Assembly: GCF_042453785.1 (NCBI RefSeq)
Contig: NC_091664.1
Coordinates: forward strand, 30,490,501-30,554,500
Direction: 5' to 3'
Length of the DNA: 64,000 nt
Source: Malus domestica
Lineage: Eukaryota; Streptophyta; Magnoliopsida; Rosales; Rosaceae
Part shown: piece after piece, positions 12,191-22,408 of the stretch
Numbering within the stretch: position 1 is the first letter of the stretch
Layout of the letters: each line of letters opens with the position of its first letter
Notes under the pieces: generated by a model
Database searches by the model: none
What the model saw: only the letters and a program-made list of their open reading frames with translations
What the model was told of the DNA's origin: nothing
Position numbers and translations under genes: made by a program

Positions 12191-12820
12191 AAAATGTTTT
12201 GATAGATATGTTGAAATTTCCTTTTCTTTAGTTTATTTTCTATCATGTTTTAAGTTTAGAACTCACAGTGGAAAAATTCGTAATGTAAAAATATGAACTA
12301 GTTACAACAATCTTCCTGTAATTCTTTGAATCAAGACAAGCAAGTTTAACTACTTACTGTTGGAAAAGTTGATAATTGGTTTCTTTTAATTGCAAGGTCT
12401 TAGGTTTTTTAAATCTCAGTGTTTTCCATGTTGTCAAATATCTATGCCTCGTAATTGGAAAAATTTCAAGGATAATTGTTTGATTTGTTGCTTATGCGCA
12501 TCAGCAGAAAGAAAAAAAAGGCAAATGTGTGGGTTTGGTACAGAAAGATAAAAAGTAGCCATGAAAATGCTAGTGGGAAGAAGGGGGTGGGGCAAGGACG
12601 CCATTTTGAACAGGAAAAAAAAAAACAATTAGATATGTTATTTATAAAGGGAATGAGTTTAAAGATAATTTATCATTTTGAATTGGGTTTGAGATGATAG
12701 TTTAGGTAATAAATTTGGGTTTAAAGAGATATTAGTTCTTTAATAAAAAACAATATGGGTGAAAATAGTAAGTTGAGTGTAGAAAGAGGTTACATGGGTT
12801 GAAATAAAATTTTCTTTTCC

Positions 12821-13403
12821 TTTATTGATTTTTAATAGCCTTTTGATTTGGCCGAAGGTTTAAGGTTGTATGATTAGGACTTTGGCACACCAATAGTGGG
12901 GCCATCACTGATATATAAAGTAATGCTAGTTGAGAAATGCTCTGGGCTCTCAAAAGTAAAACTTTCTAGAACTTCGTAACTTAATGTCAATTTTTTTACT
13001 AATATTATAAAAAATTATGTCAAAAATATAAGGTTGCAGAAAGTCTTACTTTTAGCTAAGAGAATCTCCTAAGTATTTCTCATGCTAGTTTAATTGGAGT
13101 CTGCTGCTATAGTGCATATTCTCATGACAACAAGAGTTTCGTAATTCAGATTCTGTATTGTGTTCTTTCGATGTTAAATAGGAAAATAGAATGCAATGCA
13201 ATTATTTGAAGTCCAGGACTCCAGGAAATGGGAAAAACTTGTTTGGGGCTCGGTTTGCTACTGGACTTTGCTTAGTGTCAGTGCAAGTCCACAAATGAAG
13301 TTCTTTCCTTTCCAACTGGTTTCCTAATTGTTCTTATTTCACGACAATACATTTCTATCGAAAACAGAAGAAAAGATTGCTTTGATCTGCCGCATCAAAT
13401 TAC
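12821..13403. other. Intergenic spacer holding one MITE
   Basis: The spacer lies between the MULE right end and the 3' end of the MATE gene. Apart from the MITE at 12923-13091, I see only the likely 3' untranslated region of the MATE gene (roughly 13150-13403). No other gene is evident. Confidence 0.5.
12923..13091. mobile_element. MITE with GCTAGTTGAGAAAT termini
   Basis: Imperfect inverted arms of about 55 bp: the left has GCTAGTTGAGAAATGCTC and AAAAGTAAAACTTTCT, and the right in reverse complement has ACTAGCATGAGAAATACTTA and AAAAGTAAGACTTTCT. The short loop is AT-rich. It is non-coding, and no target duplication was determined. Confidence 0.7.
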
Positions 13404-13689
13404 CTAGGTCGTACCGTCGATGACTGAGGTGGTATTCTGAACACGATTGGCAGCCTTCGTTGCCTGAAATGAGGAACTGTATTAAACATGGACAAAATGC
13501 TATTAGCAAGGTGAAACGAAGGACATGTCCTGAACTTACCTCTTTATTCCAATCAGTGCGTAAATTTACCACCACAAGTGCTGTTAGTTGAACAACAAGT
13601 CCACAAATGATTCCCATCCAAAGCCCCTATACACACAAATTTAAACTTCAATGGCTGATACATACATACATATATATATACACACACAA

Positions 13690-13695
<6 letters not shown>

Positions 13696-13728
<33 letters not shown>
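13696..13728. repeat. (GA)n microsatellite in a MATE intron
   Basis: About fourteen GA units follow an ACACAC/ATAT-rich tract in the intron between the sixth and seventh coding exons. It is a likely length-variable marker. Confidence 0.85.
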
Positions 13729-15265
13729 CACCATACCTCCAATATGGAGGACGAAGGCGAAAACCACAGCAGTAGGAATTCCCACAGCATAATAAGCAAT
13801 AAAATTTATGGCTACACAAAGATTCTGCCATCCACAGCCTCTGGCAGCCCCTGCATACCCAATTATTAATTCTTTTTAGCTGCGAAATGAGAATTTTGAA
13901 AAGAAATAAAGCACTTAAAATATGTTAAGTTTCAAACTTCATGAAGCCATTGGATTCAGTAATTGCTAGAACCTGAAAGCACACATTGGAATCCATCCAA
14001 GAAGTCGGAAACTGCAAGCAGTAGCATCATTTTAGCAACATATTTGATCACTTGATGCTCATTGCTGTAGAGCTTTCCCCAAACATGGCGTATCAAAACC
14101 GTTGCTATTGCGATTGCAGCACCCTGTAATAAAGCCATCACAGTCATGACTCGTAGAGCTAATTTTGCGCCTTGTGGTCGTCCAGCACCCAATTCATTTG
14201 ACACTCTTGTGCTGTTACGATAACAGGAAAATATTATTCTCAATTTCTCAGATTAGAAGATAAATACAAGTACAAGATTGAATGTTGATATGCTGTTAGA
14301 AATCACATGAATCACCGACCTTATTGCGCTGCCAAGGCCAACTGATATCGTATAAACCATCCAACATGTGTTTAGGCTGCAAAGACAACAACAAAATCAG
14401 AAACTATTCAAATTTACTTACGAGTGAACGAATAATAGTTCTCTATAGTTTTCTACATTCTGTACCTTATTGATAACACAGATGTTTCTAGTTTTGGGTT
14501 CGGGAGAAGACCGGATAAGAGAACAACCATTTCGAAACACCAATATTCGAGGCTGCAATTCGAAAGCGTGTATATAGTCAGTGATTCAAATAGAAAAAAA
14601 AAAAAGATCCAACATTTCTGGTACACATGACAATTTTGATGTTTTGTACTATCTGTTAAGCAGAAAATGAAACGTACCATAGCATTACAGCTGAAGAAAT
14701 GGCAAGTTTGACAAAGCTGAAAATGTCATGCAATGCCTGTTTCGAAAATCCAGTCCAAGTTTTCTTGCAGGCGGGCGAGAACAGCACATAACTTGCCACT
14801 AACACCACGTTAAGCCAATGCGAAATGCTAATTGCCAACGCGGCACCTTTGTTTCGCAGTCCAGATTTAAAAATAAGTCCCCAACAAACCGCAATGTGGA
14901 GAAAAGCTGTGACTCCAGAGGTGATCATCATTGGAAACACATTGTTTTGCGTCTGTAAAAATCTGTTGAGGCATTGGAGGAGGCTGAAGGCGAACAGACT
15001 CGGAATCATCCAGCGGTTGAAGGTTCCTGCCTCGGCAGATATCTCGTGGTCTTGGTGAAGAGCCATGAGAATGTCGCTTGTGTAGAACCAGATGAGTGAC
15101 AAGGGAATGCTTACTGCTAATAATATTAGCATTGCTTTTTGCATGTGGACTCCAAGCATGCGGTACTGTTTGGCTCCGTAGGCTTGCCCACATAGTGTTT
15201 CCAATGCACTTCCCATTCCCAACTGCGAGACATGTTTGATAATTTTTTACTGGCCTCTAATAAAA

Positions 15266-15369
15266 TGCTTACTGCAAAAGCACCCGTGTATGACCGAAAG
15301 TGTTTCCTAAAAAACATGCTTACTGCAAAAGCACCCGTATATGACCAAAAGTGTTTCCTAAAAAACATT
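15266..15369. repeat. Tandem duplication of about 52 bp in MATE intron 1
   Basis: Two adjacent units share TGCTTACTGCAAAAGCACCC and AAAGTGTTTCCTAAAAAACA with two or three differences. Both lie in the intron between exons 1 and 2. It is a local duplication with no coding consequence. Confidence 0.85.
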
Positions 15370-15724
15370 TCTAAATGAGCCCCTAAAGAATTAAATCATA
15401 TTCATGTTTTTATTCTAATGAGAGTCGAATACAGTAACAGTCCAATGCAATAACAAATAGATCAAACTAGACTTGGACAATACAATACTTTTTATTATCC
15501 ATCGTAACCAACATGAGGACTTTCATGCAACGGGAACGTCACATTGGCGCCGTGACAAATGGAGAAAAGCTTAAACACCGCCACTTACCAAAAGAAAATT
15601 TGAACAAAATGTTGAAGAGAAAGTCACTTACCAAGACACTGAATCCAGTGACATTAGCAAAGGAAGAGGCCATGGAAGCACTAGAAAGTTCCAACTCTCC
15701 GAGATGGCCGACAAACATGACTGC

Positions 15725-15729
15725 TGTGA
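15725..15729. repeat. Target-site duplication, left (TGTGA)
   Basis: TGTGA directly precedes the 5' LTR and is repeated at 20854-20858 directly after the 3' LTR. A 5-bp duplication is what a Copia integrase produces. Confidence 0.95.
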
Positions 15730-16192
15730 TGTTGGAAGCTAACCAGCTCCTAGAGTCGGGGAGTCGAAGGCAGCAAGATACTCCCGAGCAAAAGGATGTC
15801 ATCTGCATCGAAGAAGAAGAAAGAAAATGAAGGGTTCTAGTCTCCAACGGCTAGTTTTGTTTTTAAATGTTTGTGTAAGTGTGTGAGTGACAAGTGTACA
15901 CTCCAGATTAAATCATTTAACCCCAAAATGAAGGGTTAGGATGTAATCTGGAGTAGTAAGGCTTAATGGTTGTTAAAGCCTCTTGTCAATCACCTTTTGT
16001 AGAAGTATGGGTGATGGAAATGCACCATACTCTTGTGTAAAAATCACTCTACTTATTCAATTAAGTCTGCTGCATTATTTGCATAGCAGAAACCAATCTC
16101 CAAGTTCCTTTCTTTTTCAATTTCTCTACTATCCTACCCAAGAAACCGATTCAAACACTCAATCAAAAACATAAAACAAACAAACTTTATCA
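15730..16192 (+). repeat. 5' LTR of the Copia element
   Basis: 463 bp, beginning TGTTGG and ending ATCA, nearly identical to the copy at 20391-20853. It is followed directly by the primer-binding site. Confidence 0.95.
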
Positions 16193-16311
16193 TGGCCTCA
16201 GAGCTTTGTTATTGATCTTACAACTTTCGGGGCGTAATCTGTGCAAGATAAGATCTTTGGGAGCACCAACGTAGTGTCTTCTATAACAATAATCAACAAA
16301 CAATTCTGGAA

Positions 16312-19300
16312 ATGAAAGGATCCAGCAGTAGCAGTGAGCTAAAAGCTCCAGTCTTTGATGGGGAGAATTATGATTTTTGGAGAATAAGAATGACAACCAT
16401 TTTCAAATCCTATGATCTATGGGATATGGTTCAACATGGGTATGAACTACCTGAGATGGAGATCGATGCTCTAGAGGAGGATCTCACAGAAACACAACTC
16501 AAAACACTGAAGCAGAATCGGATGGAGGATGCTAGAGCACTTGGAATCATTCAAGGTGCTGTCTCAGACACCATTTTTCCGAGGATAGCAAATGAAGAGA
16601 CTGCAAAGGGAGCTTGGGAAGTTTTACAGCAAGAATACAGAGGAGACACCAAAGTTAGAAAGGTAAAACTTCAGTCCCTTAGAAGAGATTTTGAGTATAC
16701 AAGAATGAGGGAAAATGAGCTGTTAAAAGACTACTTCACTAGGCTGTTTGATGTTGTAAACAAGATGAAAACATATGGTGAGGAACTGCCTAATGAAAGA
16801 ATTGTCCAAAAACTGTTGATTAGTTTGACTAAACCCTATGATTCAATAGTGAGTGTTATAGAAGAAACCAAAGACACTGAAACTCTCAGTGTACAAGAGG
16901 TGATGGCATCCTTAAGAGCTTTTGATCAAAGGCTCGAGAGGCATGCTGACTCTGCACCTGAGAAAGCCTTTCAAACACTCAATGTTGGATCTAGTAGTCA
17001 AGCCAGTGCAAGCAATCAGAAACCACAGTGGAAGGGCAAAAGCAAGAAATGGGAAGGAAAAGGGTATCACAACTCAAGACCTAACCAAGGCAGCAACACC
17101 AATGTAGGTCCAAGAACCAAGCAGCAATGTAAGCACTGTGATAAATTCCACCTTGGAGAGTGTTGGTTCAAGGACAAGCCTAGATGCCACAAATGCAACA
17201 GGTTTGGGCACATTATGAAGGACTGCAGATCAAAGAATGTGCAACAAGTAAACTGTGCAAATCAAGTGGAAGAAGAAGCAAATGTGTTCTGTGCTTTCAA
17301 TGCAAAAATGGAGAGAAACAATGAAGTGTGGTACATTGACAGTGGCTGCAGCAACCACATGACTGCACATGAGTCTTTACTTATTGACATCGACACAAAC
17401 TTCACTGGAAAAGTGAAAATGGGTGATGGAAACATTGTCAAAGCCACTGGAAGAGGAACTCTGGTTATCAACACCAAGAAAGGAAGAAGATGTATAAGGG
17501 AGGTGATGCTAGTGCCTGGATTGGATGAGAATCTACTTAGTGTGGGTCAAATGATGGAGCATGGCTATTTCCTACTCTTTGGGGGAACTGTGGTTGAGAT
17601 CTATGATGACAGATCCCTATCAAACTTGGTGACCAAAGTGGAAGTGAAAAACAGAAGCTTTCCACTTGTACTGAAGTACTTAGAAGAAATGGCAAAGAAA
17701 GCAAGTGTGACAAGTTCTATGAAACTATGGCACAAGAGACTTGGTCATTTAAACATGACAAGCTTACAAAATCTGCAAAAGGATGAAATGGTGCAAGGTA
17801 TACCAAAAATGGATCAATGCAATGAAATCTGTGAAGGGTGTGTGTTTGGCAAGCATCACAGAGATTCATTTGAAGCTGGAAAGGCTTGGAGGGCAACAAA
17901 GCCACTCGAATTGATTCACTCAGATGTGTGTGGACCAATGAGAACAACAACAATCAGTGGAAACAGGTATTTCCTAACCTTCATTGATGATTATTCACGG
18001 ATGTGTTGGGTGTATTTCATGAGGTTCAAGTCTGAGGTATTCACAATATTCAAGAAGTTTAAGGCAATGGTGGAATTGCAAAGTGGATACCAAATCAAAA
18101 GACTAAGAAGTGATAGGGGTGGTGAGTACACCTCACATGAGTTCAATGTATTCTGTGAAGATGTAGGGTTGGAGAAGCAACTCACTGTGGCATATTCACC
18201 ACAACAGAATGGGATTGCAGAAAGGAAGAATAGGACAATAGTCGAAATGGCTAAGTCTATGATGCATGAGAAGAACATGCCTTATAAATTTTGGGGTGAA
18301 GCTGTGAACACCTCAGTGTATCTATTGAATAGGTGTCCTACTAAGGCATTGGAGAAGAAGACTCCATTTGAAGTGTTCAGTGGAAGGAAGCCTTCTGTGA
18401 AGCATCTGAGAGTGTTTGGCTCAGTATGCTACAATCTCATCCCTCATCAACTAAGGCACAAGTTGGAGAAATCAAGTAACAAGGGTGTTTTTGTAGGCTA
18501 TGGTACCAGTGAGAAAGGATACAGAGTTTATAATGTATTGACTCAAAAGATAATCCTATCAAGGGATGTTATCTTTGATGAAGACTCAATGTGGAACTGG
18601 GATACAATGGTAGAGGAAAAGGACAGTGTCTCTCTACAAATTGACCTAAACAAAAGGCAAACAAGGGAGCCTATAGAGACCTCAGTTCAAGAAGAAGTCA
18701 CAGATAATGGTGACATACAAGGGACCCCACAGCAAGCTACTATGAGTCCACAATCAAGTCAATCACAGACAACAACTCCTAGTTCAACTCCAGTAAGATT
18801 GAGAAATCTGGATGAGATTTATGCTACATGTAATTACTGTGTAGTAGAACCAGAAACGTATGAAGAAGCTGAGAAAGACATAGCTTGGAAGAAAGCAATG
18901 AAGGAAGAGCTTGAAATGATAGAAAAGAATGACACTTGGGAACTTGTAAATCGACCAAGTGAGAAGCCTGTGATTGGTGTAAAATGGGTGTACAAAGTGA
19001 AGCTAAATCTAGATGGTTCTGTGCAAAAGAACAAGGCCAGGTTAGTGGCCAAAGGTTACTCACAGAAACCTGGTGTAGACTTCAATGAAACCTTTGCTCC
19101 AGTAGCAAGGTTAGACACCATAAGGACCTTGATAGCACTAGCAGCCAAGAAGGGTTGGAAGCTGCATCAATTGGATGTTAAATCTGCATTTCTAAATGGA
19201 GTGCTAGAGGAGGAAGTGTTTGTGGAACAACCTCAAGGGTTCACAAATCAAGAGTTTCCAGAAAAAGTGTACAAGTTAAGGAAGGCTCTTTATGGCCTAA

Positions 19301-20403
19301 AACAAGCTCCAAGAGCTTGGTACAGTGAGATTGATTCATATTTCATTGAGAAAGGATTTCAGAAAAGTCCTAGTGAAGCTACACTCTACACCAAGACAGA
19401 AAGCAACAACAAGACACTCATTGTCTCAATCTATGTGGATGATGTTGTCTACACTGGAAATGATGCTGCAATGATGGAAGAGTTCAAGGAAGAAATGATG
19501 AAGAGGTACGAGATGACTGACCTAGGCCTCTTGCATCATTTTCTTGGCATTGGGGTAATTCAAAAAGCAAGTAGCATCTTTATTCATCAAAAGAAGTATG
19601 CTGAAACTTTGCTTGAAAAGTTTGGTTTGAAGGGTTGCAAACCAGTTTCTACACCCTTAATTGCAAATGAGAAGCTCAAGAAGGAGGATGGAAGTGAACC
19701 TGCAGATGCTAGTCTCTATAAAAGCATTGTTGGCAGTCTATTGTATCTAACTGCAACAAGGCCAGATCTGATGTTCTCAGCAAGCCTACTTTCTAGGTTT
19801 ATGCAGAATCCTAGCAAGATACATATGGGCACAGCTAAGAGAGTACTAAGATATGTACAAGGAACTCTTGATTATGGGATCAAATATGAGATGGGAAAGT
19901 CATCTATTCTAATTGGATTCTGTGATAGTGACTGGGGTGGCAGTGAGGATGATAGTAGAAGCACATCGGGCTATGCTTTCACTTTCGGATCAGGGGTTTT
20001 TTCATGGGCCTCTGTGAAGCAACAAAGTGTTGCACTGTCCACAGCCGAGGCAGAGTATGTGAGTGCATCAGAAGCTACATCTCAAGCTATTTGGCTAAGG
20101 TTCATACTTAAAGATTTTGGCGAATTGCAAGTTGAAGCCACACCACTTCTGTGTGACAACACCTCTGCAATTGCCATGACTAAAAACCCAGTATTTCATC
20201 AGAGAACAAAACACATCAAGAGAAGATATCATTTCATCAGAGAAGCATTGCAAGACAACACAATCAAGCTAATCTATTGCAGCACAGAAGATCAGATCGC
20301 AGACATATTCACAAAAGCACTACCGAAGGAGAGATTCAATTACCTGAGGGGTTTGCTCGGATTGACTCCCAGAAGCAGTTTAGAAGGGAGTGTTGGAAGC
20401 TAA
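16312..20403 (+). CDS. Copia gag-pol polyprotein
   Basis: One 1363-residue open frame in the Copia domain order. Gag is N-terminal; a CCHC knuckle (CHKCNRFGHIMKDC) lies near residue 300. The protease motif IDSGCSNHMT is near 345. Next come the GAG-pre-integrase block (LWHKRLGHLN) near 475, the integrase core (LELIHSDVCGPM and a later SDRGGEYTS) over about 530-690, a reverse transcriptase with YVDD near 1045, and RNase H with CDSDWGG near 1205. The stop lies a few bases inside the 3' LTR. Copia elements usually make Gag and Pol from one frame. It looks whole, in line with the near-identical LTRs. Confidence 0.95.
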   Translation: MKGSSSSSELKAPVFDGENYDFWRIRMTTIFKSYDLWDMVQHGYELPEMEIDALEEDLTETQLKTLKQNRMEDARALGIIQGAVSDTIFPRIANEETAKGAWEVLQQEYRGDTKVRKVKLQSLRRDFEYTRMRENELLKDYFTRLFDVVNKMKTYGEELPNERIVQKLLISLTKPYDSIVSVIEETKDTETLSVQEVMASLRAFDQRLERHADSAPEKAFQTLNVGSSSQASASNQKPQWKGKSKKWEGKGYHNSRPNQGSNTNVGPRTKQQCKHCDKFHLGECWFKDKPRCHKCNRFGHIMKDCRSKNVQQVNCANQVEEEANVFCAFNAKMERNNEVWYIDSGCSNHMTAHESLLIDIDTNFTGKVKMGDGNIVKATGRGTLVINTKKGRRCIREVMLVPGLDENLLSVGQMMEHGYFLLFGGTVVEIYDDRSLSNLVTKVEVKNRSFPLVLKYLEEMAKKASVTSSMKLWHKRLGHLNMTSLQNLQKDEMVQGIPKMDQCNEICEGCVFGKHHRDSFEAGKAWRATKPLELIHSDVCGPMRTTTISGNRYFLTFIDDYSRMCWVYFMRFKSEVFTIFKKFKAMVELQSGYQIKRLRSDRGGEYTSHEFNVFCEDVGLEKQLTVAYSPQQNGIAERKNRTIVEMAKSMMHEKNMPYKFWGEAVNTSVYLLNRCPTKALEKKTPFEVFSGRKPSVKHLRVFGSVCYNLIPHQLRHKLEKSSNKGVFVGYGTSEKGYRVYNVLTQKIILSRDVIFDEDSMWNWDTMVEEKDSVSLQIDLNKRQTREPIETSVQEEVTDNGDIQGTPQQATMSPQSSQSQTTTPSSTPVRLRNLDEIYATCNYCVVEPETYEEAEKDIAWKKAMKEELEMIEKNDTWELVNRPSEKPVIGVKWVYKVKLNLDGSVQKNKARLVAKGYSQKPGVDFNETFAPVARLDTIRTLIALAAKKGWKLHQLDVKSAFLNGVLEEEVFVEQPQGFTNQEFPEKVYKLRKALYGLKQAPRAWYSEIDSYFIEKGFQKSPSEATLYTKTESNNKTLIVSIYVDDVVYTGNDAAMMEEFKEEMMKRYEMTDLGLLHHFLGIGVIQKASSIFIHQKKYAETLLEKFGLKGCKPVSTPLIANEKLKKEDGSEPADASLYKSIVGSLLYLTATRPDLMFSASLLSRFMQNPSKIHMGTAKRVLRYVQGTLDYGIKYEMGKSSILIGFCDSDWGGSEDDSRSTSGYAFTFGSGVFSWASVKQQSVALSTAEAEYVSASEATSQAIWLRFILKDFGELQVEATPLLCDNTSAIAMTKNPVFHQRTKHIKRRYHFIREALQDNTIKLIYCSTEDQIADIFTKALPKERFNYLRGLLGLTPRSSLEGSVGS

Positions 20404-20853
20404 CCAGCTCCTGGAGTCGGGGAGTCGAAGGCAGCAAGATACTCCCGAGCAAAAGGATGTCATCTGCATCGAAGAAGAAGAAAGAAAATGAAGGGTTCTA
20501 GTCTCCAACGGCTAGTTTTGTTTTTAAATGTTTGTGTAAGTGTGTGAGTGACAAGTGTACACTCCAGATTAAATCATTTAACCCCAAAATGAAGGGTTAG
20601 GATGTAATCTGGAGTAGTAAGGCTTAATGGTTGTTAAAGCCTCTTGTCAATCACCTTTTGTAGAAGTATGGGTGATGGAAATGCACCATACTCTTGTGTA
20701 AAAATCACTCTACTTATTCAATTAAGTCTGCTGCATTATTTGCATAGCAGAAACCAATCTCCAAGTTCCTTTCTTTTTCAATTTCTCTACTATCCTACCC
20801 AAGAAACCGATTCAAACACTCAATCAAAAACATAAAACAAACAAACTTTATCA
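20391..20853 (+). repeat. 3' LTR of the Copia element
   Basis: 463 bp, nearly identical to the 5' LTR and followed by the second TGTGA copy at 20854-20858. Confidence 0.95.
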
Positions 20854-21183
20854 TGTGACCTGTAAGCTGTACTGCAACAAGCTCACTGCAATCAGAGGAC
20901 CCGCCAGCCACAGTTGCAACTTCGCTTCTTGAATTACAAGCCATCTTTTAGAAACCGGCACGTTCGGCGATATATCGGAATTTTGAGGCGTTGGCATTGG
21001 AAAAAGGGGTGACTATTTCTTCAGATGTATCGGTCGCCAAAAGAGAGTTAAATTTCGGAAATTCTGGAAAAAAATTTTACCTAGCGTCGGAATGAGTCTG
21101 GGTTGCAGAGCCTCGCGAAGAACGACGTGAAAATTGAAACCCTTCTGTTGCGTTTTTCCTTCTCTTTTGACACGTGGCATAAT

Positions 21184-21280
21184 CTACACCCTCCACTACA
21201 ATCCTATTATAATTTGTATTCTTCTATTATAATTTACACCCTCCACTACAATCCTATTATAATTTGTATTCTTCTATGTA
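21184..21280. repeat. Two-copy 50-bp tandem repeat
   Basis: Two adjacent units share ACACCCTCCACTACAATCCT and ATTATAATTTGTATTCTTCT at a spacing of 50 bp, nearly identical. They lie upstream of the MATE start codon, so they could be promoter-proximal. Confidence 0.85.
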
Positions 21281-21319
21281 TATTATGGCACAAGATGAAA
21301 GCACTGCAGTAAAGATTCT

Positions 21320-21590
21320 TGAACAAGTCCCCTGGGCTGTCATGAAGCGGAATTTCTGTCAAGAGATGGCCGCCTGAGCTTGCACTTGAGGAGATCCAGA
21401 TGGAGCTGGTCCCCTTCTGGGTATAAATATGGGGTGTTCCGCTATACCTGAGTACGGATACAATGTTCGACGCCTGGCTAAGGAGATTGTTGAGTTCGTT
21501 GAGCTAGAAGACACCTCCAAGGCGCGTGGGTTCTTACGAGTGACAGTCACTGTTAATACCCAAAACCCATTGACGACGGGATGCTGGTGA
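21320..21590 (+). mobile_element. DUF4283-like fragment, probably from an L1-type LINE ORF1
   Basis: Broken frames on the plus strand spell PWAVMKR, then NVRRLAKEI, VELEDTSKARGFLRV and NTQNPLTTG, a pattern I know from plant DUF4283 proteins carried by L1-like LINEs. The piece is truncated at both ends and frame-disrupted, with no poly(A) tail or reverse transcriptase nearby. The family assignment is tentative. Confidence 0.5.
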
Positions 21591-22019
21591 TAGAGATTTT
21601 ACCACTAGCAAACATTTAAAAATACTAATAAGATAATTGTAGTGTAACAGTTTAAGTAAGGTCGTTCTTCATAGGGATTGAATGAATAATTTATGTAAAA
21701 ACCAAATCTTAATTAATTTTTTGAAACAAGATTTTGGAAAAGATTGTTTTTATGACCTAAAATATTAAAAAAGAAATTTAATTAAAAACAATTAAAAATT
21801 GGAAAAGTAAAGAAAATAAAAGAAAATAGTTTTGAAAATAATTTTAAGCACTAGGATTCTGCCGTCATCATTAACAATCCTATGTAATTTTACCAATTAC
21901 TTCTAAATTTCTACATACATGCTTTGAAGGTTAGGTTTTCTTAATACATATTTTCCTCGTGATGTTTAAGCGAAAACGTATATCTAACATGCAACTCTGA
22001 TGTGATGTTCATATCAAAT
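21591..22019. other. Intergenic spacer, nothing recognised
   Basis: AT-rich non-coding DNA between the LINE-like fragment and the MULE terminal fragment. No open frame, repeat end or promoter was identified. Confidence 0.5.
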
Positions 22020-22157
22020 ATGGGTTTGAGATGATAGTTTAGGTAATAAATTTGGGTTTAAAGAGAGATAGTTCTTTAATAAAAAACAATATGGATGAAA
22101 AAAGTAAGTTGGGTGTAAAAAGATGTTACATGGTCTCAAATAAAATTTTTCTTTCCC
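22020..22157. mobile_element. Right-terminal fragment of the MULE family at 8879-12820
   Basis: The 138 bp aligns almost end to end with 12684-12820: it shares GGGTTTGAGATGATAGTTTA, GGTAATAAATTTGGGTTTAA and TTCTTTAATAAAAAACAATA, and ends in AAATTTTTCTTTCCC. It is either a remnant of a second copy or an internally deleted derivative. It ends about 115 bp upstream of the TATA box of the KRR1-like gene. Confidence 0.85.
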
Positions 22158-22273
22158 AAAATGACCCATGACACGTCAACCGTCAGATTAGGACCTCAAA
22201 TTGAATCCATCCGTTGAACCAATCAACGGTTTTTCTTTCTTTTTTATGGAAATCATTACAAGTTTACGAAAGC

Positions 22274-22280
22274 TATAAAA
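22274..22280 (+). promoter_or_regulatory. TATA box of the KRR1-like gene
   Basis: TATAAAA lies 135 bp upstream of the start codon in a sensible context (AGCTATAAAAGCAGGCGC), which would place transcription start near 22305. It is close to the MULE fragment. Confidence 0.6.
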
Positions 22281-22408
22281 GCAGGCGCAACCTCTTCCTT
22301 TTTCCTTCCCTCTGCAGTCTGCACTATCCAATTCTGCGGTATCCTTCTCCTCTGAAATTCTGATCTCATCATCTGGATATTACGGTGCGTGCAAGCTACA
22401 TACCGACG

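Larger units (their letters stand above)
8879..12820 (+). mobile_element. Mutator-like element (MULE), decayed
   Basis: The left end (GGGAAATTTTATTTGAACA..) and the reverse complement of the right end (GGAAAAGAAAATTTTATTTC..) match over about 50 bp through a shared TTCTTTCTACACTCAACTTA block, as expected of Mutator terminal inverted repeats. Between them, on the plus strand, is recognisable MULE/FAR1-type coding sequence. I could not find a convincing 9-bp target duplication. A 140-bp right-end fragment of the same family lies at 22020-22157. Confidence 0.82.
15730..20853 (+). mobile_element. Ty1/Copia LTR retrotransposon, looks whole and very young
   Basis: The 5124-bp element has two 463-bp LTRs (15730-16192 and 20391-20853) that begin TGTTGG and end ATCA, flanked by TGTGA duplications. 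The LTRs differ at about one position by eye. At commonly used plant rates this suggests insertion within roughly the last 0.2 million years. A primer-binding site TGGCCTCAGAGC, resembling the initiator-Met type, follows the 5' LTR, and a purine tract (AGAAGGGAG) precedes the 3' LTR. It lies in sense orientation on the plus strand, antisense to the MATE gene it interrupts. The lineage within Copia was not assigned. Confidence 0.96.
13404..20997 (-). pseudogene. MATE (DETOXIFICATION) family transporter, exon 1 split by a Copia element
   Basis: Minus-strand exons: exon 1 in two parts (20859-20997 and 15632-15729), then 14678-15222, 14466-14552, 14320-14376, 13973-14211, 13732-13850, 13540-13626 and 13404-13463. 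With the element and one target-duplication copy set aside, the host exons total 1431 bp, 476 residues, typical of plant MATE proteins. Recognisable blocks are QLWLAGPLIAVSLLQYSLQ, VMFVGHLGELELSSASMASS, ALETLCGQAYGAKQY, STRVSNELGAGRPQGAK and GLWMGIICGLVVQ. Family knowledge: proton- or sodium-coupled export of metabolites and xenobiotics through twelve membrane helices, usually at the tonoplast or plasma membrane. All downstream exons and splice sites look normal, so the insertion appears to be the main lesion. As it stands the locus should not give a normal transporter; the gene could be heterozygous for the insertion. Confidence 0.88.
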
